The notes under the pieces: generated by a model | Told to the model about the DNA's origin: nothing | Database searches by the model: none | The model's input: the letters and a program-made list of their open reading frames with translations, nothing else | NCBI GenBank assembly: GCA_041394945.1 | Contig: JAWKHH010000001.1 | Coordinates: 1,736,001-1,800,000 of the forward strand | DNA: 64,000 bases | From: Bryobacteraceae bacterium | GTDB taxonomy: Bacteria; Acidobacteriota; Terriglobia; Bryobacterales; Bryobacteraceae | Direction of reading: 5' to 3' | Translations under genes and position numbers: made by a program | Shown: positions 42,404-49,466 of the stretch, in pieces | How the letters are laid out: each line of letters opens with the position of its first letter | Position numbering within the stretch: the first letter of the stretch is position 1

Positions 42404-42420
42404 TGCCGCCGCCGACGGCA
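42404..42420 (+). other. Leader hairpin before the diguanylate cyclase gene
   Basis: TGCCG (42404-42408) pairs with CGGCA (42416-42420) around CCGCCGA, flanked by AGGGGAG and AACCC that could extend the pairing. It lies in the predicted leader of the GGDEF gene. It does not match the c-di-GMP-I riboswitch core and its function is unknown. Confidence 0.3.
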
Positions 42421-42487
42421 AACCCAAACTACGACGAATCCCGAAGCCGTCCTCAACACTTTCCGCGCCGAGACCGATAAGACTGTT

Positions 42488-43465
42488 GTGCATCCACCTG
42501 CGATGGGGGAATCCGCGATTCTGACCGAGGCCAAGCCGCCCGCCTCGCTGCCGCAGGTGTTGGTAGCGGACGACAGCCCGGTATCGCGGCGCCTCCTCGA
42601 GGCGGTGCTCCGAAAGTGGGGCTACTCGGTGGTAGCCGTCGCAAATGGGACGGAAGCCTGGGAAATCCTCCAGAAAGAAGGCGCTCCGCAGTTGGCGATT
42701 CTGGACTGGATGATGCCGGGGTTGAGCGGCCCGGAGGTCTGCGCCCTCGTTCGCCGGCATCCGCGGACTCTCTACACCTACCTGATCCTCCTCACGTCAC
42801 GGCACGAAAAAGAGGACCTCATCGCCGGTATGGAATCCGGCGCCGACGACTACCTGGTGAAGCCGTTCGACAACAATGAGCTCAAAGTTCGCCTTGGGCC
42901 GGGTCGCCGGATCGTGGAGTTGCAGGGCGAACTCATCAAGGCCCAGGAGTCCCTGCGCGAGCAGGCCACCAAGGATTCGCTCACCTCGCTCTGGAATCGC
43001 CACGCGATCTTCGAAATCCTTACCCGCGAACTCCAGCGCGCCTACCGCGAGTCCACTGCCCTCGGTATCGTCCTCGCCGACCTCGACAAATTTAAGTCTG
43101 TAAATGATACATTCGGCCACATCGCCGGCGACGAAGTCCTGCGCGAGTTCGCCGCCCGCCTGCGTAACGTCGTCCGCAGCTACGACGCCGCCGGCCGCTA
43201 CGGTGGAGAAGAGTTTCTGATAATCCTTCCAGGCTGCGACGGCGACACCGCACTCCTCACCGCCGAGCGCATGCGCGAAGCCATCCACCACTCCACTTTC
43301 AACACCACCACCGCCAACCTTCCCGTCACAGCCAGCTTCGGCGTCACCGCCATCCCGCGCGGCCGCCAACTCAGTCCCGAGCAAGCCATCCGCTACGCCG
43401 ACGAAGCCCTCTATCGCGCCAAGCAGCAGGGCCGCAACTGCTCGAACTTCAACCCCGTTTCCTGA
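42488..43465 (+). CDS. Response regulator-diguanylate cyclase (REC-GGDEF)
   Basis: 325 residues. Receiver domain at about 23-140 with acidic pair D28-D29, phosphoacceptor D73 in ILDWMMPG and K125 in LVKPF. A coiled linker (about 140-160) leads to a GGDEF domain at about 163-320 with active-site GGEEF at 239-243. The inhibitory I-site RSYD is at 230-233, exactly five residues before it, so the enzyme is probably both active and product-inhibited. It makes c-di-GMP when phosphorylated. The partner kinase is not in the window. Start is GTG 42488 or ATG 42503; neither has a clear ribosome binding site. Confidence 0.92.
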   Translation: MHPPAMGESAILTEAKPPASLPQVLVADDSPVSRRLLEAVLRKWGYSVVAVANGTEAWEILQKEGAPQLAILDWMMPGLSGPEVCALVRRHPRTLYTYLILLTSRHEKEDLIAGMESGADDYLVKPFDNNELKVRLGPGRRIVELQGELIKAQESLREQATKDSLTSLWNRHAIFEILTRELQRAYRESTALGIVLADLDKFKSVNDTFGHIAGDEVLREFAARLRNVVRSYDAAGRYGGEEFLIILPGCDGDTALLTAERMREAIHHSTFNTTTANLPVTASFGVTAIPRGRQLSPEQAIRYADEALYRAKQQGRNCSNFNPVS

Positions 43466-43477
43466 CCGCCCGCCGCG

Positions 43478-44971
43478 CTATTCCGCCGCCCGCCGCGCCA
43501 CCCGAAAGTGACTCAGCGTCTTCCCGTATTCCAGAATCCCCTTCTCGAGCGCCTCGGCGATCCGCTGCCGGTGATCCCCCTTCTTCAGCAGGCTCTCCTC
43601 GCGCGGATTGCTGATGAACCCGATCTCGGTCAGCACCGCCGGCATCGACGCGCCGATCAGCACCACCAGCGGCGCCTTCTTCACCCCGCGATTCTTCAAT
43701 CGACCGTGCGATTTCACTGACAACTCGTGTGACGCGCTCTGGATCTTCGCCGCGAAATCCTTCGATTCCTCAAGCGCGTCATTCTGGGCAATCTGCCGCA
43801 CCAAGTCGCCAAGCTCGTGGATCGATTTCTCCGACGCCGCGTTCTCCCGCGCCGCAAGATCCATCTCCACCGGCGTGCTGGCCAAGCTCAGATAGTACGT
43901 CTCGACGCCGGCCACGGTTCGCAGCGAAGAGGCGTTCGCGTGGATCGAGAGGAACAGGTCCGCCTTGCTGTTGTTGGCGATTTCCGTGCGCTTCTCGAGA
44001 GGGATGAAGACATCCTTCGACCGCGTATAGATCACTTCGATGCCGCCCCGTTCGAGCAGGCGTCCCAACCGCAGAGCGACATCAAGCACGAGCTCTTTTT
44101 CAAGCAGCCCCGAGCGCGTCGCCGTACCTTGATCCTTGCCGCCGTGGCCGGCGTCGATCACCACGCGATTCAACTTGAGCCCCAATGCGCGCGTCAGCGA
44201 TTGGTTTCCGCGCCGGTTCGGCTCTGCGGGAGCCGGTTCAAGCGCGCGCTCGTTGCCCACGATGGCCGGAACCGCGGCCTCCGCCAAGACCTTCGGCGCC
44301 GGGGGCGGAGGCGGCGCGGGAGCGGGCGGCTTGACAACCGTTCCCCGTGCGATATCACGCACCCGGTGCTCGGGCAGGCCTGCCGCGCCTCTGGGCACAC
44401 CGGACTCGGGCAGCCGCGCGGTCTCGTCGAACAGCGGCTTGCCGGCCGGAACCGGAAAGACCGGCGGCGGCCGGTAGGGCTTCGCCGTCGCTGGCCGGAT
44501 CACCGGAGGCAGCACGCCGACTTCCGCCGTCTCCACCGGCCCATCGCCGATCACGCCTACCTGGCGCACTTCCAACACAACTCGATCCGGGTTGGTCAGT
44601 TGATTGGCATGGATTTCCACCGGCCCATCAAGGTCGAGAACGACCCTGGTAACTCCGGCTCGATTCGGCGCCACCCGGATCTGTTTGACGGTCCCGTCGT
44701 TTACCGGAACAGTGTAGGAAAGGCCACGGAAATCTTCCTTCGGCTTTACGTCGAACAGGTCGACGTACACGCGGTCAGGATTGCGGAGCCTGTTGTATTC
44801 GAAACGCGCCTCTCCCGTCGTCTCCAGCGCGACTCGCGTTACGCCACGCGAGGACCAGAAGCGCACATCCTTGAGGACACTCGGCGATTGCGCCACCGCT
44901 GCCGGAATCGAACCCAGCACGACCGTGAAAACAAACGCCGCCCGCATCCATTGGCTCCAGGCGGTAGCCAT
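43478..44971 (-). CDS. N-acetylmuramoyl-L-alanine amidase with AMIN domain
   Basis: 497 residues. Signal peptide, then an AMIN domain (about 30-140; RVYVDLFDV, RVVLDLDGPVEI) that targets the septum or wall, a Pro/Ala-rich linker (about 150-265), and an Amidase_3 catalytic domain (about 268-490). Zinc ligands are in VVIDAGHGGKD and SIHANAS; the catalytic glutamate is in LTEIGFISN. It cuts the amide between MurNAc and the peptide during cell separation (AmiC type). A TAGAAT box six bases before the ATG at 44971 predicts a leaderless mRNA. The lytic transglycosylase gene directly upstream on the same strand acts on the same polymer. Confidence 0.93.
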   Translation of the reverse strand: MATAWSQWMRAAFVFTVVLGSIPAAVAQSPSVLKDVRFWSSRGVTRVALETTGEARFEYNRLRNPDRVYVDLFDVKPKEDFRGLSYTVPVNDGTVKQIRVAPNRAGVTRVVLDLDGPVEIHANQLTNPDRVVLEVRQVGVIGDGPVETAEVGVLPPVIRPATAKPYRPPPVFPVPAGKPLFDETARLPESGVPRGAAGLPEHRVRDIARGTVVKPPAPAPPPPPAPKVLAEAAVPAIVGNERALEPAPAEPNRRGNQSLTRALGLKLNRVVIDAGHGGKDQGTATRSGLLEKELVLDVALRLGRLLERGGIEVIYTRSKDVFIPLEKRTEIANNSKADLFLSIHANASSLRTVAGVETYYLSLASTPVEMDLAARENAASEKSIHELGDLVRQIAQNDALEESKDFAAKIQSASHELSVKSHGRLKNRGVKKAPLVVLIGASMPAVLTEIGFISNPREESLLKKGDHRQRIAEALEKGILEYGKTLSHFRVARRAAE

Positions 44972-44977
44972 AAGGGA

Positions 44978-44983
44978 ATTCTA
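44978..44983 (-). promoter_or_regulatory. -10 box TAGAAT, leaderless-type, for the amidase gene
   Basis: On the minus strand TAGAAT is followed by six bases (TCCCTT) and the ATG at 44971. It lies in the 15-base gap after the transglycosylase gene. Confidence 0.5.
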
Positions 44984-44986
44984 CCT

Positions 44987-45715
44987 CTATCTGGTGCGAA
45001 GATTCAGCTTGCCCTCGGAATCCACCACCGCTTCGAGGGGCCTATGCTCCGGTTCCGCCGCCGGAGTGCGCACTTGCGCTGTCTGTTGCGGCTCGCGCCG
45101 CTGCTGACGCCGGCGCAATTCGCCGTAGCGTTTCCCGACCTTGTAGACGTATTCCCGGGTCTCCAGATACGGGGGGATTCCGTTGTACCGGACCACGGCT
45201 TCCTCCCCGGCATTGTACGCGGCTAGCACCAACCGCAAATCGGTGAACTGATCCTGCAGTTTGCGGAGGTACTTTACCCCACCTTCGATGTTCTGCCGCG
45301 TATCGAAGCTGTTGGACACGCCCATCCGCCGCGCCGTGTCCGGAATCAGTTGCATCAACCCTTGCGCGCCCTTGGGCGAAACGGCCAGCCGGTTGTAGGC
45401 GCTCTCGACGTGAATCACCGCATGCACCAGCAACGGATCGACCGCGTGCGCCGCGGCGGCCTCGGCCACGATATCGGCGATATTTCCCGGCGCGGCTACT
45501 TCTGGCGGAGGCTCGCCCGGTTTGATCACAACGGGCGCGATAACACGCGATTGGATCAGCTTCTCGCTCACCACCACCCGGCGCACCAGCCTGCCGGACC
45601 GGTCCGTCATCACCGTGGAAGACACGAGCGGCGAACCCGCCGTATCGGCGGCGAACAGGGGGAACGGAACCGTGCAAACCACGGCTATACTGAGGATTCC
45701 TCTCCGGGTCAACAT
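44987..45715 (-). CDS. Lytic transglycosylase (SLT domain)
   Basis: 242 residues with a signal peptide (TRRGILSIAVVCTVPFPLFA). The SLT lysozyme-like domain spans about 78-190: catalytic E104 in HVESAYN, then SPKGAQGLMQLIP and VLAAYNAGEEAV. It cleaves the MurNAc-GlcNAc bond leaving an anhydro end. The basic Arg/Gln-rich C-terminus (about 195-215) is probably disordered. It lies 15 bases before the amidase gene, forming a peptidoglycan-cutting pair, and 12 bases from the divergent mobA start. Confidence 0.92.
   Translation of the reverse strand: MLTRRGILSIAVVCTVPFPLFAADTAGSPLVSSTVMTDRSGRLVRRVVVSEKLIQSRVIAPVVIKPGEPPPEVAAPGNIADIVAEAAAAHAVDPLLVHAVIHVESAYNRLAVSPKGAQGLMQLIPDTARRMGVSNSFDTRQNIEGGVKYLRKLQDQFTDLRLVLAAYNAGEEAVVRYNGIPPYLETREYVYKVGKRYGELRRRQQRREPQQTAQVRTPAAEPEHRPLEAVVDSEGKLNLRTR
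45686..45691 (+). promoter_or_regulatory. -10 box TATACT, possible mobA promoter inside the transglycosylase gene
   Basis: TATACT lies 36 bases before the mobA ATG, within the first codons of the opposite gene. The divergent starts are only 12 bases apart, so promoters must overlap the neighbouring coding regions. Confidence 0.3.
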
Positions 45716-45727
45716 GGCAATTGTCTC

Positions 45728-46300
45728 ATGAAACCTGCTGAAACCGCGTCCGGGTTCGTGCTCGCCGGGGGCAGGAGCAGCCGGTTTGGCACGGACAAGG
45801 CCCTTCTCCCCTATCGCGGAATGTCGCTGCTCGAGTGGGTGGCCGAGCAGGTCCGAACGGCCGCCGGAACCGTGACGATCGTGGCCCCGCCGCGCCGCTA
45901 CAGCCAGTTCGGTTTCAACGTTGTTGCCGACGCGAGACCCGATGCCGGCCCGCTCGGCGGCATCGAAACCGCCCTCACGGCGAGCGACGCCGATCTGAAC
46001 CTCGTCGTCGCGTGCGACATGCCGCGCCTGGGCCACCCGGTTCTTGGCGCTCTCCTCGAGTCTGCGCGCGCCCATCCCCAGGCCGACTGCATTCTCGGAC
46101 GCTCGGCATCGGGCGTCGAACCGCTGCTCGCCGTCTACCGGCGCCGCAGCCTTCGCGCCATCTCGGCCGCCCTGGATGCCGGCTCCCGTAAGATCACCGA
46201 CGCCCTGACTCCCTTGCAAGTCGCTCATTTCGCGATCGATAATCAAGAAGTCACCGCCAACGTGAACACCCCGGAGGATTGGACAAGACACCGTGGCTGA
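45728..46300 (+). CDS. mobA: Molybdenum cofactor guanylyltransferase
   Basis: 190 residues, the normal MobA length. The nucleotide-binding signature FVLAGGRSSRFGTDKALLPY opens the protein; GPLGGIETALTAS and VVACDMPRL (metal-binding Asp) follow. It joins GMP to molybdopterin to form the guanine dinucleotide cofactor used by DMSO-reductase-type enzymes. It overlaps the following ATPase gene by 8 bases. No other molybdenum gene is in the window. Confidence 0.92.
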   Translation: MKPAETASGFVLAGGRSSRFGTDKALLPYRGMSLLEWVAEQVRTAAGTVTIVAPPRRYSQFGFNVVADARPDAGPLGGIETALTASDADLNLVVACDMPRLGHPVLGALLESARAHPQADCILGRSASGVEPLLAVYRRRSLRAISAALDAGSRKITDALTPLQVAHFAIDNQEVTANVNTPEDWTRHRG

Positions 46301-47045
46301 AAGATTTCCTCACTATATCGAGTTTCGCCACGTGTATAAGACGTTCGACAGACCCATTTTAGTCGACGTCAGTTTTCATGTTCGTCCTGGGGAGACCGTA
46401 GCGATCATCGGCCGCAGCGGCGTCGGCAAGTCGGTCTCGCTCGGCCACATCATGGGGTTTCTCAAGCCCGACGAAGGCCAGATCATCGTCGCGCACACTG
46501 ACATCACCCACGCCTCAGAAGCCGAACTGCGGCGCATCCGCCGGAAAGTGACCATGGTTTTCCAGTCCGGCGCGCTGTTCGATTCCCTTACCGTCGCGGA
46601 GAACATCCTGTTCTCGCTCGAACTGCGCGAGGACTACGACCAGGAGAATCGCGAAGAAGTGGTTCGTGGGCTACTCGAGATGGTCGACCTGCTCGAATTC
46701 TACGATGCCTACCCGACCGATCTCTCCACCGGCTACAAGCGCGCCGTCGCCATCGCGCGAGCCCTCGCCGCTCAGCCCGAATGCATCCTCTACGACGAGC
46801 CGACCACCATGGTGGACCCCATCATGTCGGACCACCTCGGCCATCTCATGCAGCGGCTAAAGGATCAGTTGCGGCTCACCTCGGTGGTTGTCACGCACGA
46901 CCTCGACCTGATGCGTCTCGTCGCCGACAAGGTCGTGTTTCTCCACGACGGGCGGGTGATCTACTTCGGACCGGTTTCCGAACTGCCCGCTTCCGATCAC
47001 CCGCACATCCGAGAGTTTCTCGCGATGGACCGCGTGGAGATCTGA
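46293..47045 (+). CDS. ABC transporter ATP-binding protein, MlaF-like
   Basis: 250 residues. Walker A GRSGVGKS (40-47), Q-loop FQSGALF (90-96), Walker B CILYDEPT with E169, and switch histidine in VVVTHD. FQSGALFDSLTV is typical of MlaF/MkL ATPases that drive MCE-type lipid transport between membranes. The signature motif is unusual: LSTGYKR (144-150) where MlaF has LSGGMxR. There is no permease (MlaE) or MCE protein gene next to it, so partners must be elsewhere. GTG start at 46293 overlaps mobA. Confidence 0.85.
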   Translation: MAERFPHYIEFRHVYKTFDRPILVDVSFHVRPGETVAIIGRSGVGKSVSLGHIMGFLKPDEGQIIVAHTDITHASEAELRRIRRKVTMVFQSGALFDSLTVAENILFSLELREDYDQENREEVVRGLLEMVDLLEFYDAYPTDLSTGYKRAVAIARALAAQPECILYDEPTTMVDPIMSDHLGHLMQRLKDQLRLTSVVVTHDLDLMRLVADKVVFLHDGRVIYFGPVSELPASDHPHIREFLAMDRVEI

Positions 47046-47052
47046 CGCGCCG

Positions 47053-47712
47053 TTACCGCCGGCGCAGCGCCGCCAACCCGAGCAGAGCGATCCCGGCCAA
47101 AGCGAACGTTCCCGGCTCCGGCGCGTTGACATTGGCCGCCGAGACATCGAGCGAAACGTCGTCGAGCCCGGCCATGTTGTCGCCCGTCGGAGTCGCATTC
47201 TCGAACGCAATCGTCGTTGACGCCGATGCCGCTTTGAAATTCACAACGAATTCGCGCCACGTGGTCTGGTTCGGCGTATCGTCGCTGTGACCGTAAGTGC
47301 CCACGAGGCTGCCATCGATATAGAGGCTGATGAGCGACGCATTCGGATAAACCGGGTCCGCATCGTCCTGGTTGCCCACCCAGAAGCTCAGCGTGTAATC
47401 AATGCCAGGCGTGGTGGTCACAGTCTGCGAAATCTGGCCCAGTAGCGTGTTTCCCGCTCCGGTGATGTCCAGGTGCTGGTCGCCCGAGTGCGACGGAAAC
47501 AGCAATGTGCCGCCGTTCTCGGTGTACGAACTCGTCAACATCAGCAAGGCGGCGCCGGAAACATTCCAGTCCGTGATGAAGGTGTCGCCGGTGTTGACGA
47601 TCTGGAAATTTCCTCCCATGACAGAGAGTTCAAATCCCGGGTTTGAAATCAGATTCGCAAAGAGCGACGGCGCGCCGAGCGACAAAAGTGTGATCGTGAG
47701 TACTTTTCTCAT
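47053..47712 (-). CDS. PEP-CTERM sorted exported protein
   Basis: 219 residues. Signal peptide (RKVLTITLLSLGAPSLFA) followed by NLISNPGFEL, typical of DUF642-like and related beta-sandwich surface proteins. The body has a jelly-roll style with YTLSFWVGNQDD. The C-terminus carries the exosortase sorting signal: PEPGTFALAGIALLGLAAL then RRR. It should be cut by an exosortase and placed on the cell surface or in the exopolysaccharide; no exosortase gene is in the window. A sigma-54-like promoter is seen upstream (47790-47804). Confidence 0.88.
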   Translation of the reverse strand: MRKVLTITLLSLGAPSLFANLISNPGFELSVMGGNFQIVNTGDTFITDWNVSGAALLMLTSSYTENGGTLLFPSHSGDQHLDITGAGNTLLGQISQTVTTTPGIDYTLSFWVGNQDDADPVYPNASLISLYIDGSLVGTYGHSDDTPNQTTWREFVVNFKAASASTTIAFENATPTGDNMAGLDDVSLDVSAANVNAPEPGTFALAGIALLGLAALRRR

Positions 47713-47789
47713 GAATATCCCCGAATGTAGGGCTTCTTCCGGAGAGAATACCACAGGTACTCCCAGTACTCAATACCCCTTTTTTGCTC

Positions 47790-47804
47790 GCAGGTTAGTA
47801 CCCA
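47790..47804 (-). promoter_or_regulatory. Sigma-54-like -24/-12 element before the PEP-CTERM gene
   Basis: On the minus strand TGGGTACTAACCTGC has GG and GC separated by exactly 10 bases, as in the consensus TGGCAC-N5-TTGC. The match outside the invariant GG/GC is only partial. Transcription would start near 47778, about 66 bases before the ATG. PEP-CTERM genes are linked in other bacteria to the sigma-54 activator PrsR. Confidence 0.35.
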
Positions 47805-47848
47805 GCGCGATAGCAAATGTCCGCGACTTGTCCGCAGCCAGCCCCGAA

Positions 47849-49405
47849 TCAGTGTCGGAAATGCCGAATACCTGTGAACACCATTGCCAATCCGAGGCGG
47901 TCCGCCGCGGCGACTACGTCCTGGTCCTTGACTGAGCCGCCCGGTTGGATCGCCGCTGTGACGCCGACGTGGGCGGCTTCTTCGAGCCCGTCTGGAAACG
48001 GGAAGAACGCGTCCGAAGCGACGACGCACCCTTCGAGCGGCAACACCGCTTTCATCGCCCCGATTTTCACCGAATCGACGCGCGACATTTGCCCGGCGCC
48101 CACCGAAACGCTCTGCCCATCGCGTGAGTAAACGATCGCATTCGACTTCACGTGCTTGCACACTTTCCACCCGAACTCAAGCGCCCGCCATTCGGCATCC
48201 GTCGGCTGGCGCTGGGTCTTGACCGCGCAATCGGCCCGGCGCAGCACATGCCGGTCCGCGGTTTGGGCCAGAAATCCGCCGCTGATCGATTTGACGACGA
48301 TGTCCCCCGATGTCGCCGGGCCTACTTCGAGCAGCCGCAGGTTCTTCTTCGACTGGAATACCTCGACGGCGGCCTGCGTAAAACCAGGCGCCGCGATGCA
48401 TTCGGTGAAGATCTTCACCACCTCCGCCGCCGTCTCGCCGTCGATCTCGCGATTGAAGGCGAGCACGCCGCCGAACGCCGACACCGGATCGGCTGCGAGC
48501 GCCGCGCGGTAGGCCTCGGCGAGGGTCGATTGCTCGGCGCACCCGCACGGATTTGTGTGCTTGATGATGGCGCAGGCGGGGCGCTCGAACTCGAGAATAA
48601 GGTGCCAGGCGGCATCGAGGTCGACAAGGTTGTTGTACGAGAGTTCCTTGCCCTGCAACTGGCGTCCGCCGGCCACGCCTCCGCCGGCCGCATACAGCGC
48701 GGCCGATTGGTGCGGGTTCTCGCCGTAGCGTAGTTCCGCCGAACGGCGGACGTGGATGTCGAGTATGGAGGGCGTGGCGCCCGCGGCGGAATCGGTCAGC
48801 TTGCCGTCGAGAACGTCGATGCGGTCCAAACGAGCGGTGATGGCGCGATCATAGGCGGCGGTGCGGGCAAAAGCCGCCTTCGCCAGCCGCCAATGCGTAT
48901 CGAGCGAAAGGGAGCCGTCGTTCGCGTCCAGTTCGGCGGCCAGCGTCGGATAGTCGGACGCGGAGGTGACGACGGCGACGTCCTGGTAGTTCTTGGCCGC
49001 TCCGCGGATCATCGTCGGTCCGCCGATATCGATGTTTTCCACTAGGTCCTCGACGCTCACGCCCTCCCTTTGCGCGTATTTTTCGAAGGCGTAAAGGTTC
49101 ACCACTACCATGTCGATCGGCGGAATCGAGTGCTCGGCGAGAGCGCGCATGTGTGCTTCGTTGGATCGGATGGCAAGCATTCCGCCGGCGATTCGCGGAT
49201 GAATCGTCTTCACTCGGCCGTCGAGCATTTCCGGAAACCCGGTCACCTGGGAGACGTCCCTCACGGTGAGGCCGGCATCGCGCAAGGACTTGGCCGTTCC
49301 GCCGGTGGAGATCAATTCCACGCCGTGATTGGCAAGGCAGCGGGCGAATTCAGCGAGTCCGGTTTTGTCGGTAACAGAGAGCAGGGCGCGTTGGATTTTT
49401 GCCAT
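47849..49405 (-). CDS. purH: Bifunctional AICAR formyltransferase / IMP cyclohydrolase
   Basis: 518 residues. It catalyses the last two steps of purine synthesis. The N-terminal IMP cyclohydrolase (about 1-195) shows ALLSVTDKTGLAEFARCL, STGGTAKSLRDAG and GRVKTIHPRI. The AICAR transformylase part contains CAIIKHTNPCGCAEQ, with the catalytic Lys-His pair, and SAFGGVLAFNREID. The length is a little under the 529 of Escherichia coli. ATG 49405 (AKIQRALLSV) is preferred over an ATG three codons upstream. CACAAT on the minus strand at 49415-49420 may be the -10 box. Confidence 0.96.
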   Translation of the reverse strand: MAKIQRALLSVTDKTGLAEFARCLANHGVELISTGGTAKSLRDAGLTVRDVSQVTGFPEMLDGRVKTIHPRIAGGMLAIRSNEAHMRALAEHSIPPIDMVVVNLYAFEKYAQREGVSVEDLVENIDIGGPTMIRGAAKNYQDVAVVTSASDYPTLAAELDANDGSLSLDTHWRLAKAAFARTAAYDRAITARLDRIDVLDGKLTDSAAGATPSILDIHVRRSAELRYGENPHQSAALYAAGGGVAGGRQLQGKELSYNNLVDLDAAWHLILEFERPACAIIKHTNPCGCAEQSTLAEAYRAALAADPVSAFGGVLAFNREIDGETAAEVVKIFTECIAAPGFTQAAVEVFQSKKNLRLLEVGPATSGDIVVKSISGGFLAQTADRHVLRRADCAVKTQRQPTDAEWRALEFGWKVCKHVKSNAIVYSRDGQSVSVGAGQMSRVDSVKIGAMKAVLPLEGCVVASDAFFPFPDGLEEAAHVGVTAAIQPGGSVKDQDVVAAADRLGLAMVFTGIRHFRH

Positions 49406-49466
49406 GAAACACACATTGTGGCATGGCGGCGGCGGCGCCGGTTCCTGCTATTCTCGGATTCGAAGG

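Noticed and set aside
42386..42487. c-di-GMP riboswitch before the GGDEF gene
   Set aside because: The conserved GGGCAAACC and ACGCAAAGCC cores are absent. Only a simple hairpin is present, reported as such.
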